A DNA stretch of 64,000 nt from CAZMGV01 sp964565925 (GCA_964565925.1 CAZMGV010000012.1:62001-126000); one strand, 5' to 3'. Positions 16,901 through 24,939 are shown, counted from the stretch's first letter. Numbers and translations are program-made. The notes: a model not told the origin generated them from the letters alone.

Positions 16901-17017
16901 CCCCGGTGCCTGGAACATCAGACGCAGCAGGTTGAAGTTCTGCCCGACCGGCAGCCAGCGGAGCGGCCCTGAACCGGCTCCCTGCGCACCACCGCCTTTT
17001 TTATTGAATACAGCCAT
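13997..17017 (-). CDS. Large Ala/Pro/Glu-rich disordered protein with folded ends
   Basis: A 1006-residue protein of unknown function. Residues 1 to about 140 look folded: mixed hydrophobic sequence including SYIAKISNEPLDFLLPD and ARCVWIISGGRPSQHGFHLV. From about 150 to 920 it is a highly acidic, Ala/Pro-rich low-complexity chain with repeated DDFLSG/DDEFFSG-like acidic-aromatic patches and many PPVSAPP-type segments. The last 80 residues look folded again (WRKFTGDVSTELKNKAK, IRFDLKVRVLWPEDG, LSAADIRKITPEAEVEF). There is no signal peptide or membrane helix, so it is probably cytoplasmic. The arrangement suggests a long tether between two domains. It is divergent from the NAD synthesis genes. 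Confidence 0.85.
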   Translation of the reverse strand: MAVFNKKGGGAQGAGSGPLRWLPVGQNFNLLRLMFQAPGSPSGPFKNPAYKSYIAKISNEPLDFLLPDRSIVAARCVWIISGGRPSQHGFHLVVVSSGRENLQRLSGQEGVSSRHFSAELIAEAAKADASERTGVPRSATGVTIKPKPKPASKAVDDFSDLSGESAGTSSASFLDDAPSAKPAAARPAVKGKPAATDLGEDDFLSGAGDAGGAAVDQADGGAAASADDLDFQSYKGAKGKPSKAPAAPEADDEFFSGAAPKKSAAPAGKPPKAPAAEDSGFLSDGSDDLIQSTPGGRTWSLDDDAAPAAEKPAPAAAPASGDLVETPAVELEAPAAELEAPAEPEMPEEPAEPAMAEAAPAAADANPFEADISSPSPVPADSAQSAPPIEAEAIPEDDPFAEFDRKPVEPAPAAPAETPPASAAAANPFDEFGGDSSAAPAPAPGPSIGDDLFEDKPAEPAVSAPPVSAPPPVSEPASPAAAAMAAEALKEELAPAPASAPAPAPAAEEEPSGWDLSDGAHAAEPPVAAPAPETPAAPAVAATPAVDHDEFAGDGAPAAATPAAATAAGEEPVAMDEFAADEMAARVAGETDASDLLKAEPVKAEIPSPVSGPPAAAASSLDGEPMFADETEAALVEAEDLTGPEALIARTKKTPLPQAGAPDEVVNAYAHDDVAYFADLPKDAAKGSGDILSAEARRLAAQPPVSAPAAAPAAPVAPAGDDEAVAMGSEMDEEPVIAAGSEPDDKIAALRAKGAPAAFEDEAVAVGDEVSNAEDIFGERQKVAKLDAHEFPHEAGNGRDHDSEKMADLRYTNLNTEDDTNRAIAEADSIMSAEDFFKEEVAAVVKDEPVPEPAVSEPAVSAPPAPESSVTINAISGPPAHEVPPPVSPPVVSQPPEQVPVQASVQVSAPPSAPVPEPAKPAPAARPDGAWRKFTGDVSTELKNKAKQSKIVERAPDMIRFDLKVRVLWPEDGLTEGTLCVKDRAPSVWLSAADIRKITPEAEVEF

Positions 17018-17302
17018 TTACACCTGAACTGCGCGCGCTCGTCCGGCCGGCGACCAGCCCTTTGAGGGGCACGCGCATCGAGGGACCCTTTTCCCCGTGC
17101 CCGGTAAACATAGTGCGTGGCGCGTTCAAAGTTCAAACCCGTTCGCAAGTTCCCGTTGTGATTTTTGACCATCCGGGCAGCCCGATTTCGTCCTTCCGAT
17201 TTTCCCTGGTCTTTCCGTTACCGGGACGGTCACCCCGGCCGGCTGCTCCCGGCCAAACGGCAAAATGGCCTGCCACCCCCGGAGCGGTTATGCTCCGCGT
17301 CG
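17018..17302. other. Divergent intergenic region without recognised elements
   Basis: This 285-bp gap between the Ala/Pro-rich protein gene and the amidase gene must hold promoters for both directions. I see no consensus -35/-10 pair. A short inverted repeat, GGAGC-GGTTAT-GCTCC (17281-17296), lies just before the amidase start. Confidence 0.3.
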
Positions 17303-18241
17303 ATGAAGAATGGCCAAAAATCCGCCGCCCATATCCGGATCGCACTCAACCAGTGTTCGATGCGGCTCGGCGACGTCGGCGCGAACCTCTCGAAACTTTC
17401 CTCAACCGTGAAAGAAGCCGCCCGGGCGAAAGCCGCGCTGCTGGTCGGCCCCGAACTGGGGCTTACCGGTTACCACCTGAAAGATGCGGTCCCGGACGCC
17501 GCTATCCGGCGCGGCGACGCCGCCTGGAAGGACCTCGAACGGCTGTCGAAATCGGTCGACCTGGCAGTCGGATTCGTGGAGCAGTCGTCGGGCCACCAGT
17601 ATTACAACACGGCAGCCTATTTTTCGGGCGGCCGTGCGGTACACCTGCACCGGAAGATATACCTCCCCACCTACGGCATGTTCGACGAGCAGCGGTATTT
17701 CGCCCGGGGGGCGAAGGTGGAGACGTTCGATTCGGCGGGCGGGAGATCGGCGCTGCTTATCTGTGAAGATCTGTGGCACCCCTCGACGGTATATCTCGCC
17801 AGTCTTCAAGGTCTCGAACTGCTGATCGTGCCGTCATCGTCTCCCATGCGCGGGGCGGTGGCGAAAAAGGGACCTGCTGCGGGCCGGGCGGAAAAGTCCG
17901 AAAAGCCCGGCGCCGTCCGCCGCCCGGCCAGCGCCGTGACCTGGGAGGAGATGAACCGGACCTACGCCCGGCTCTATTCGGTCGCGCTCGTTTACGTGAA
18001 CCGGGTCGGCGTTGAAGACGGCGTAGGTTTCTCGGGCGGGTCGCACTTCGTCGATCCGTTTGGCAGCGTTGCGCTCCAGCTGCCCTACGGCGAAGAAGCG
18101 CTACAGTTCGTCGATTTCGACCGCAGCCAGATCCGCCGCAGCCGCGTGCAGACGCCGATCATCCGCGACGAGAATTTCGAACTGACTTTCAGCGAGATGG
18201 AACGCATCCGCCGCAGCCGCTGGAAAGGCGATCCGGAATAA
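17303..18241 (+). CDS. Nitrilase-superfamily amidase, glutaminase partner of NAD synthetase
   Basis: A 312-residue C-N hydrolase with the full catalytic triad: E51 (GPELGLTGY), K118 (HRKIYLPTYG) and C154 (LLICEDLWHP). The LTGYHLKD and KIYLPTYGMFDEQRYF sequences match the glutaminase domain of glutamine-dependent NAD synthetases rather than generic nitrilases. It is encoded 1 bp before nadE, so the two chains probably act together, this one releasing ammonia from glutamine. In most glutamine-dependent enzymes both domains are one polypeptide. The ATG at 17303 has no obvious ribosome site; upstream in-frame sequence carries no conserved residues. Confidence 0.88.
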   Translation: MKNGQKSAAHIRIALNQCSMRLGDVGANLSKLSSTVKEAARAKAALLVGPELGLTGYHLKDAVPDAAIRRGDAAWKDLERLSKSVDLAVGFVEQSSGHQYYNTAAYFSGGRAVHLHRKIYLPTYGMFDEQRYFARGAKVETFDSAGGRSALLICEDLWHPSTVYLASLQGLELLIVPSSSPMRGAVAKKGPAAGRAEKSEKPGAVRRPASAVTWEEMNRTYARLYSVALVYVNRVGVEDGVGFSGGSHFVDPFGSVALQLPYGEEALQFVDFDRSQIRRSRVQTPIIRDENFELTFSEMERIRRSRWKGDPE

Positions 18242-18242
18242 G

Positions 18243-19130
18243 ATGGCCAAGCGAAAGCCATTACAGGCCGGGGCTCCGGAGGCGGCCCTCTTCGACCCGG
18301 CGCCGTTCATGCCCGCGCTCGAACTGGACGCGCCGCTCACGGCCGACATGCTCTCCACGTTTATCCGCGAAGAGGTGACCAAGACCGGTCTGAAGACGGC
18401 CGTGCTGGGACTTTCGGGCGGGATCGACTCGGCGCTCGTGCTCTACCTTGCGGTGCGCGCGCTGGGCCCGAAAAACGTCATCGGCATCACCATGCCCTAC
18501 AAGCAGTCGAGCCCCCAGAGCCTCGCCGATGCGATGCTCGCGGTGAAGGACACCGGCTGCCGTCACGAGGTCATCGAAATTACGCCGCAGATCGACGCCT
18601 ACTTCGACCGCTACCCGGACGCCTCGCGCCTCAGGCGCGCGAACAAGATGGCCCGCGAGCGCATGACGATCCTGTACGACCTGTCGGCCCGTGACCCCGC
18701 GCTGGTCATGGGTACCTCCAACAAGACCGAGCTGCTGCTCGGCTACGGAACCCTGTTCGGCGACATGGCAAGCGCGCTGAACTCGATCGGCGACCTCTAC
18801 AAGACGCAGGTGTGGCAGCTGTCAAAACACCTGAAGATCCCCGAAGCGATCATTTCGAAAGCGCCGACGGCGGATCTCTGGGCAGGCCAGACCGACGAGG
18901 CGGAGCTGGGTTTCAGCTACGCGCAGGCGGATACGGCGCTCTACCTGTTCGTGGAGGAGCGCCGCACGCGGGACGAAATTATCGACGCCGGAGTGCCCGC
19001 CGGTTTCATCGACATGATCATCCGCAAGGTCCGGAATTCCCAGTTCAAACGCCGACTTCCCGTCATCGCCAAGGTCGGGTCACGAACCATCGACCGGGAT
19101 TTCCGCTACGCCCGCGACTGGGGCCTCTGA
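18243..19130 (+). CDS. nadE: NAD+ synthetase, synthetase chain
   Basis: A 295-residue enzyme that amidates deamido-NAD+ to NAD+ with ATP. SGGIDSAL at residues 58-65 is the N-type ATP pyrophosphatase P-loop. GTSNKTELLLGYGTLFGD and KAPTADLWAGQTDEAELG are the deamido-NAD-binding and lid regions of NadE. The size is that of stand-alone ammonia-dependent NadE. The amidase gene 1 bp upstream suggests that glutamine is the nitrogen donor through a two-subunit enzyme. The stop is followed 9 bp later by a TTGACA sequence that may begin the B12-controlled unit. Confidence 0.96.
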   Translation: MAKRKPLQAGAPEAALFDPAPFMPALELDAPLTADMLSTFIREEVTKTGLKTAVLGLSGGIDSALVLYLAVRALGPKNVIGITMPYKQSSPQSLADAMLAVKDTGCRHEVIEITPQIDAYFDRYPDASRLRRANKMARERMTILYDLSARDPALVMGTSNKTELLLGYGTLFGDMASALNSIGDLYKTQVWQLSKHLKIPEAIISKAPTADLWAGQTDEAELGFSYAQADTALYLFVEERRTRDEIIDAGVPAGFIDMIIRKVRNSQFKRRLPVIAKVGSRTIDRDFRYARDWGL

Positions 19131-19199
19131 TAAAAAGCCTTGACAGCGCGTCGAGGTTTCTTCAAGGTTGGCACCGGAACCTGACGTCGCGGACAGCGG

Positions 19200-19425
19200 C
19201 GCGGGTTCCAGACAACATGCCGTTCCGAGAGGTGCCCCGGCCGCGCAAACGGCCCGGGGCGTAAATGGGAAGCCGGTTGAAAACCGGCGCGGTCCCGCCA
19301 CTGTAAGGGAAATAACGGCTTCAGGACGTTCCCCGGTCACTGGATTTCATCACAGGAAATCCGGGAAGGCCGGGACAGCGAGCCCCTGAAGTCAGGTTCC
19401 CGAAGCCAGGAGACCAGCCCCCCGG
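19200..19425 (+). promoter_or_regulatory. Cobalamin (B12) riboswitch
   Basis: The classic B12-box features appear in order: GAGGTGCC near 19229, GTAAATGGGAAGCCGGT (19261-19277), GCCACTGTAA (19297-19306) and GCCAGGAGACC (19405-19415). The element sits in the 335-bp gap between nadE and the TonB receptor gene. A perfect TTGACA lies at 19140-19145, without a good -10 box. GACCAG in the conserved 3' part (19412-19417) can pair with CTGGTC (19459-19464) directly before the GTG start, which suggests control of translation initiation; that pairing is my inference. Confidence 0.96.
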
Positions 19426-19465
19426 ACGTTCGAGTTGATCGACCCCCCGAGGAGGGCACTGGTCG

Positions 19466-21574
19466 GTGCGCAACACCATGCGTACACCACGGCCCGCTTC
19501 CCGGAAGGGATGCGGGCCGATCGTTTTAGCGGCGCTTTTTGCCGCCGGCGGTTTCGCGCGCGCCGCGGAATCTCCCGTCGCCCCGCCGGATACAGAATCT
19601 GCCGCCGAATCCAGCACCGGACCGGCCGTCGAGCTCCCCCCCGTCGTGGTCGAGAAAAAGCATTCGGTCGCCGAGGGCGAGAACCCGCGCGACTCGACCG
19701 GTGCGGTTTCCACGATTCCGCGTGAAGAACTGTCCCGCCCCGGCGAGAACCTGGACCAGGTGCTGGACCGCCAGGCGGGCGTGAGCGCGATCCGTTTGGG
19801 CGGACTCGGGGATTTCTCCGCCGCCTCGATCCGGGGATCGTCGTTCGATCAAGTGCTGCTGTTTCTGGACGGCATTCCGCTGAACGCGGGGATCGGCGGC
19901 GCGGTCGACCTGTCGGCGCTGCCGCCCGCAAATCTGGAAAAGATCGAAATCTACCGGGGCTTCGCGCCCATCGAGGCGACTTCAAGCGCGCTGGGCGGCG
20001 CGCTGTTCCTCTCGTCGAAGGCCGCCGGGAGTAACTCCTTCAACGCCCGCGCCGGTTACGGTTCGTTCAATACCATCGAGACCGGACTCTTCGGGACTTT
20101 CCGGCAGGGCACCACCGGCGGCTTCGCCGGGCTGGACTACCTCCACTCCCGCGGCAACTTCAGCTTCCGAAACCCTAACGGCACACCTGCCGACCCGACT
20201 GACGACTTCCGGGACAAATACCGCAACCGGGACTTCGACCGGCTCGACACCATGTTCAAGCTCGAGCATGCGCCCAACGCGGACACAAAGGTCAGCCTGC
20301 TGCAGGATTTCTTCTACCGCGAAGGCGGCCTTCAGAAAGGCGGCTCGTTCCAGACTTCCGTCAGCCGCCTGCAGAACTTCCGGTCGATCACCGGGCTGCA
20401 GCTGGAGCGCAGCCGCCTGTTCACCGGACGGGACCTGCTGAAGCTGCAGGCCTACAACACCTTCACCCGGATACAGCTGACGGACCCCCTGGCCGAAGTT
20501 TCCGTCGAACCGCGCAACACGGTCACGAAGTCGCATTCACCCGGCGGGTCGGTCTCCTACCGGGCCGGAGCGGGTCCCGTCGATGTGACCAACTTCGTGA
20601 GCTACCGCTACGAACGGTTCAGCCCGCACTACCGGATGGCGTCCACGTTTCAGGACGGCCTGAGCGAACGCCATGAGGTCACCTACGGGCTTGGGGGCGA
20701 AATTCAGATCCCCGAGGCAAAGCTCCTGTTCGCCCCGCAGTACCGGTTCGAGCACAACTCCAGCGGTTACCGGGCAGCGTCGAGTTCCAATCCGCTCAAT
20801 CCGCCCGTCGCGCACAGTAACGACAGCGGCCATTCCTGGCGGGCGGGACTGCTCTGGAAACCGCTGGAAGGGCTCAAGCTCCGGGCCAACGCCGGCCGGG
20901 CGTTCCGCTTCCCGTCGCTTTACGAACTTTTCGGCGACTCGGCGTACGTGAGGGGCAATCCGGCCCTCAAGCCCGAAAAGGGCTTCAGCTATGATGCCGG
21001 ATTCGAAGGCTGCTACGGCGACGACAACCTCTGGATCTCCGGCGGGTCCGGATTCTTCTACCAGGACGCGAAAAATCTGATCCAGTTCGCCCGGTCCACA
21101 GTCTTCTCGCAGGCCGAGAACGCCGGTAATGCGATCATCAAAGGAGTCGAAAGCTCCCTCACCGCCGGAGCCTGGAAGACCGTACGGTTCTATGGCAGCC
21201 ACACCTGGCTCGACACCCATATCTATTCGTCATCGAACCCGGCCCGCGCCGGAAAGAAGTCTCCGAACCATCCGCCCAACCAGTGGACGATGAAGGGAAC
21301 GGTCTACCGCGACCGGATGGCGGGCTGGGCGGACCATGCGGAAATATGGACGGAGCTCGATTTTACGGCGAGCCACTTTATCGACGGCGCGAACCTGACA
21401 ACCTCGCCCGCCCGCCAGATTCTGGGAATCGGCGCGGAGCTGCGGACATTCGGCGACCGGCTCACGATCACTCTCGAAGCAAAAAACCTGACGGACGAAG
21501 AGGTCATCGACGTGGTGGGGTTCCCCCTGCCCGGCCGCACCTTCTTCGGCCGCCTGGAATGGCGATTCATCTAA
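19466..21574 (+). CDS. TonB-dependent receptor, BtuB-like, B12-controlled
   Basis: A 702-residue outer-membrane receptor. The N-terminus is basic and then hydrophobic, ending in AAGGFARAAE, as expected of a signal peptide. LPPVVVEKK is a plausible TonB box. The plug domain follows (LSRPGENLDQVLDRQAGVS, then SIRGSSFDQVLLFLDGIPL). The remainder is a beta-barrel ending in GRTFFGRLEWRFI with the expected terminal aromatic. The cobalamin riboswitch directly upstream argues for cobalamin or cobinamide as ligand. The GTG at 19466 is 10 nt after GAGGAGG and is preferred to an ATG 12 nt further on. The lipoprotein gene begins 19 bp downstream. Confidence 0.95.
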   Translation: MRNTMRTPRPASRKGCGPIVLAALFAAGGFARAAESPVAPPDTESAAESSTGPAVELPPVVVEKKHSVAEGENPRDSTGAVSTIPREELSRPGENLDQVLDRQAGVSAIRLGGLGDFSAASIRGSSFDQVLLFLDGIPLNAGIGGAVDLSALPPANLEKIEIYRGFAPIEATSSALGGALFLSSKAAGSNSFNARAGYGSFNTIETGLFGTFRQGTTGGFAGLDYLHSRGNFSFRNPNGTPADPTDDFRDKYRNRDFDRLDTMFKLEHAPNADTKVSLLQDFFYREGGLQKGGSFQTSVSRLQNFRSITGLQLERSRLFTGRDLLKLQAYNTFTRIQLTDPLAEVSVEPRNTVTKSHSPGGSVSYRAGAGPVDVTNFVSYRYERFSPHYRMASTFQDGLSERHEVTYGLGGEIQIPEAKLLFAPQYRFEHNSSGYRAASSSNPLNPPVAHSNDSGHSWRAGLLWKPLEGLKLRANAGRAFRFPSLYELFGDSAYVRGNPALKPEKGFSYDAGFEGCYGDDNLWISGGSGFFYQDAKNLIQFARSTVFSQAENAGNAIIKGVESSLTAGAWKTVRFYGSHTWLDTHIYSSSNPARAGKKSPNHPPNQWTMKGTVYRDRMAGWADHAEIWTELDFTASHFIDGANLTTSPARQILGIGAELRTFGDRLTITLEAKNLTDEEVIDVVGFPLPGRTFFGRLEWRFI

Positions 21575-21593
21575 CACCCGGAAGGAACCCCTC

Positions 21594-22931
21594 ATGAAGA
21601 AACCCTCTGCCCCGACCGCCACTCCCGCCCTGCCAGGCCTGCTCAGCCTCTGCGCCCTGCTCATTCTTTCAAGTCTCAGCTCCGGCTGCACCGGCGACTC
21701 GGCCGCCGGCAACGAGCCGGTCGACCTGAGCGGGAGCACCTTCATCGCGGTCGTCACGACCGACTACAGCAGCACCGCCATCAGCGTGCTGGACAGTGCG
21801 ACCGGACGGCTCGTGAACCAGTCGGTCTACAGCTCGTCGACGGAAGCCCCCGGCATTTCGCTACCGCTCAGTTACGACGTAACCCTGCCTACCTCGCGGC
21901 CCCCCGACGACATGGCGTTCATCATCGACCGCGCCGAGAGTAACGTTACGGTCTTCAACGCCACGGATTTTTCGGTGGTCCGTCAGATCCCCATCGGCCA
22001 GAGCTCGGACGGAACCTGGAGTGCCAATCCGTACGACGCCATCCTGTCAGGCTCGAACCGGCTGTTTGTAACCCGCTTTGACGCCCACACGGCCCCTACG
22101 GCCGACGGAACGGATATGGACGAGGGAGACGACATCGTGGTTATCGATCTGGATTCCGGCAACGTGGATAACCAGATCACGTTCGACAGCACCCTGCTGG
22201 GTTCCGGTTACCGGGCGGCACCCAGCCGGATGGCGGACGCGGGCGATTATCTGGTGGTCGCGCTCAGTCACTACAAGGGAACGGCCTTCAGCGAAGCGGG
22301 CGACGGACTGGTCGCCGTCATCGACAAGATCGATGAAACGCTGGTGGACGCGGACCCTGAAACTGGCGGCACACAGCTGATCGAGATCCCCGAGTTCAAC
22401 AACTGCGGCGGAGTTTCCTATTCACCCATCGAGAGGGCCGCCTACGTGGTCTGCTCGGGCCTGTTCGCCGACGGTTATGCCACCCAGACGGACCACTCCG
22501 GCGTCGTCCGGATCGACCTGTCGCCGCTGCCCCACAACCCGCCGACGTACGAGGTGATGCTCTCCGCGAACGATACCATCGACCAGCCGCTGTCGGCGGT
22601 GGAATGCGTGGACTCCAACACCGTGTTCGTGCTGACCTACGGCAGCTTCCCTCCAAGCGGCACACCGGACCAGCTGTTCGCATTCGATCCGTCGAACCCG
22701 GCCGCCGATGCAGAGCTGGTCTACAGCGCCACAGGGCCGTTCCAGCTGGGCTCCATGAGTTACGACCCGGGGCAAAGCACCCTGTACGTGGCCGACGCGC
22801 CGTACGGCGGACCTAATCTCGTCCACCGGTTCCGCGTGGCGGTAGCCGATGTCAACGAACTGTCAGGCACCGACCCGTCACCGGATATCGGCCTGGGCCC
22901 GACGGTGCTCAGCCAGTTTGTCGTGAAGTAA
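21594..22931 (+). CDS. Beta-propeller-like surface lipoprotein, candidate B12-capture partner
   Basis: A 445-residue lipoprotein. LSSGC with the lipidated Cys at 32 follows a hydrophobic segment, and residue 33 is Thr, so outer-membrane targeting is expected. The mature sequence has repeating units of the type found in YncE/YVTN-like propellers: FIAVVTTDYSSTAISVLD, MAFIIDRAESNVTVFNATD, RLFVTRFDAH, IVVIDLDSG, LVAVIDKID and LYVADAPYG. It lies 19 bp after the TonB receptor, with GGAAGG as ribosome site, and is probably under the same riboswitch. This genetic setting matches Bacteroides BtuB-BtuG, where the propeller lipoprotein BtuG binds B12. Function here is inferred from architecture and position. 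Confidence 0.85.
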   Translation: MKKPSAPTATPALPGLLSLCALLILSSLSSGCTGDSAAGNEPVDLSGSTFIAVVTTDYSSTAISVLDSATGRLVNQSVYSSSTEAPGISLPLSYDVTLPTSRPPDDMAFIIDRAESNVTVFNATDFSVVRQIPIGQSSDGTWSANPYDAILSGSNRLFVTRFDAHTAPTADGTDMDEGDDIVVIDLDSGNVDNQITFDSTLLGSGYRAAPSRMADAGDYLVVALSHYKGTAFSEAGDGLVAVIDKIDETLVDADPETGGTQLIEIPEFNNCGGVSYSPIERAAYVVCSGLFADGYATQTDHSGVVRIDLSPLPHNPPTYEVMLSANDTIDQPLSAVECVDSNTVFVLTYGSFPPSGTPDQLFAFDPSNPAADAELVYSATGPFQLGSMSYDPGQSTLYVADAPYGGPNLVHRFRVAVADVNELSGTDPSPDIGLGPTVLSQFVVK

Positions 22932-22934
22932 GAG

Positions 22935-23279
22935 TTACGTCAGCTCTTTGTAGCCCGGCGTCTTGAAGGCATCGTAGGCCTTCCGGAAGAAGTCGCGGGC
23001 CGCCTCGCGGCTGACCCGTTCGGCGAGCTTGGGCTTGCCGAGCATGAGCAGATAGACGTTCTTCTCGTCGTTGGTGACGCCGAAACCGCCGTAGAACTCG
23101 AACTGGCCGATCAGGAAATCGAACCAGAGGAGCCGGTAGGTGCCGCGGAGAAACCAGTGCGTAGGAAGCGTCGCCTCGCGGCCGAGCCCCCGGATCGTCG
23201 TCGTGACACCGTCGGAACTGAACGTGAAACTGCCCAGCTTGAGGTCCGGATAGTTGGCGGGTGCGGCGGCGGCGCTCAT
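22935..23279 (-). CDS. Hypothetical protein, 114 aa
   Basis: I do not recognise this protein. It has a strand-rich N-terminal half (DLKLGSFTFSSDGVTTTIRGLG), a central hydrophobic aromatic segment (YRLLWFDFLIGQFEFYGGFG) and a helical C-terminus (ERVSREAARDFFRKAYDAF). There is no signal peptide. Its start overlaps the stop of the 372-residue upstream gene in ATGA, so the two are translationally coupled and probably act together. It converges on the B12-regulated lipoprotein gene with a 3-bp gap. Confidence 0.8.
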   Translation of the reverse strand: MSAAAAPANYPDLKLGSFTFSSDGVTTTIRGLGREATLPTHWFLRGTYRLLWFDFLIGQFEFYGGFGVTNDEKNVYLLMLGKPKLAERVSREAARDFFRKAYDAFKTPGYKELT

Positions 23280-24394
23280 CCGTTCACCACTTTCTGGAGC
23301 GGGAATCCGGCGACTTCCTTCGCCGGCACACCGGCGTTGGGTTCCGGGGCCACCGACTTTCGCATCCAGAGCACAGCGGCGTGGTTCGCCTTTTCAGGCT
23401 TCGTGAACCGGAAGGTTACACCCGCAGGGACGCGGATCCCGTCTGCTTCGCCCATCTGGGCACGGGCGAGGAGCTTTCCGTTCTTATCGGTGAACTCGAC
23501 GGCCGGTTCGCCCAGGAATGACATGATGTAGGAGTGCATGTCGCTCCGGTAGGTTTTCCCGATCGTGCCTTCGGTCACGATGAAATCGAGCGTGGCCGTG
23601 CCGACCCGGGCTATCGCCTCGGGTTCGTCCAGCGGGCGTTTTGCGTCGATCGCCATGCCGATCAGGTTTTTCACGTTGATCCGGTCCTTGGTGCGTTCCG
23701 GAAGGTCATGGTGAACCTTGATCTCGTTCACTTTCACCTTGGCGAACTCCGGCAGACGCTCGCCGGACCAGTCGGCCTGGCCGTCGGTCATTTTCACGCT
23801 TTTCGCGGGCGCCAGCGTCTCGTTGTAGTCCACCTTGCCGGCGGTGCAGAAGACCGCCGCGAACACCTTGCGGCGCAGTTCGTCGGGCGGATTGAAGATC
23901 TTGTGCGGCTCCTTGAGCTTGCCCGGCCAGTGCGACATGCCGACCGGATGCACAGTCATGGTACCGTTGGCGCATTTCACGTAGCCCAGCTGCTCGGCGC
24001 TGTCGGTATCGGTAAAAACGGTACGGCCGGGAAAGGCGTCGGCCATGTCGTCGCCGGTCAGGAACAGCAGGTTGTATTCGTCGCCCCAGTTGCTGTGGCC
24101 GAAGTAGAGCGGCTCGCTCGCCGTCGCCATCTCGATCACCGTGTCGTCAATACGCATGACGATTTCGAGGATGTGCTCGAGCCGAACCTTCGCTCCGGCG
24201 CGGGCCCTGAGGTTCATCCAGCCGAACTTGTCCTTGTGCGGGTCTTCCCGGTCGCGGAACGCGTCCATCGGGACGACTTCAACGCCCGGCTCGGGCGTGA
24301 GCGTGCCGGGTTTGATCTTCCAGAACTTGCACCCCTGATGGTATTCGGTCACGCGAAACCTCCCCGGACCTGGGCTGACAGAGGCGTCAGCCAC
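23276..24394 (-). CDS. Hypothetical protein, 372 aa, coupled to the 114-aa protein
   Basis: This soluble-looking protein has no signal peptide or membrane helix and no motif I can name. It is rich in beta-type segments such as VRLEHILEIVMRIDDTVIEM, KVDYNETLAPAKSVKMTDG and EPAVEFTDKNGKLLARAQMG, and contains aromatic and His residues in HSNWGDEYNLLFLTG and TVHPVGMSHWPG. A jelly-roll-like fold would fit but is a guess. It precedes and overlaps the 114-residue gene by 4 bp. The 131-residue hypothetical gene lies 43 bp upstream on the same strand. Confidence 0.82.
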   Translation of the reverse strand: MADASVSPGPGRFRVTEYHQGCKFWKIKPGTLTPEPGVEVVPMDAFRDREDPHKDKFGWMNLRARAGAKVRLEHILEIVMRIDDTVIEMATASEPLYFGHSNWGDEYNLLFLTGDDMADAFPGRTVFTDTDSAEQLGYVKCANGTMTVHPVGMSHWPGKLKEPHKIFNPPDELRRKVFAAVFCTAGKVDYNETLAPAKSVKMTDGQADWSGERLPEFAKVKVNEIKVHHDLPERTKDRINVKNLIGMAIDAKRPLDEPEAIARVGTATLDFIVTEGTIGKTYRSDMHSYIMSFLGEPAVEFTDKNGKLLARAQMGEADGIRVPAGVTFRFTKPEKANHAAVLWMRKSVAPEPNAGVPAKEVAGFPLQKVVNG

Positions 24395-24437
24395 GCGGGT
24401 TCATAGATTGATTATGGCGGTTCGCCAAGCCGGGCGG

Positions 24438-24833
24438 TTACCGGGGGGGTTTCACCTTCACATCGAAGGAAGGCGATTTATGGTCGTCCTTGGGCTTGAA
24501 CTCGATATCCACGCTCATGCGGACATTGAGGCCTTCGAGCGCCTTCTGCAGGAGCTCGGCCGGTTCGCGGTCCTTCAGGAGCGTCGTCGCCACTTCTTTT
24601 GCGATCGCCTGGAACAGCTCTTCCTTGGTCTTGTTCGACTGGCTGATGAAATAGCTGACCGCGTCGGTGGGGACCTTGATATCCGCCAGCGCCCGCCGGA
24701 CGTTGTCCTCGGTCATAAAGACCGCCCCGAGACTGGTGTAGATCGCCTTCTTCACGCTGTCGGGAACGATCCCGTCCAGCCGGTCGCCAAGGCGCTTGCG
24801 GCCCTCGCGCTCGTCCGAATCATGTTCCGCCAT
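24438..24833 (-). CDS. Hypothetical helical protein, 131 aa
   Basis: A largely alpha-helical, charged protein. Segments such as SVKKAIYTSLGAVFMTEDNVRR, AVSYFISQSNKTKEELFQAI and EPAELLQKALEGLNVRM are amphipathic. The tail is basic and beta-like (MSVDIEFKPK, then SFDVKVKPPR). The layout recalls phasin-like or polyhydroxyalkanoate-granule-associated proteins, but the match is weak. GAGG eight nucleotides before the ATG at 24833 favours that start over the GTG two codons upstream. It is divergent from the TPR/barrel gene. Confidence 0.75.
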   Translation of the reverse strand: MAEHDSDEREGRKRLGDRLDGIVPDSVKKAIYTSLGAVFMTEDNVRRALADIKVPTDAVSYFISQSNKTKEELFQAIAKEVATTLLKDREPAELLQKALEGLNVRMSVDIEFKPKDDHKSPSFDVKVKPPR

Positions 24834-24939
24834 GGTCACATCCTCGCCTTCGCCGCCCGCGAAGTTTTCCGTCCTGAATGACGGTATTATGGCATACGGA
24901 GTAGACCCCGGCGACGGAACTCCCTAACATTCCGGCAGT

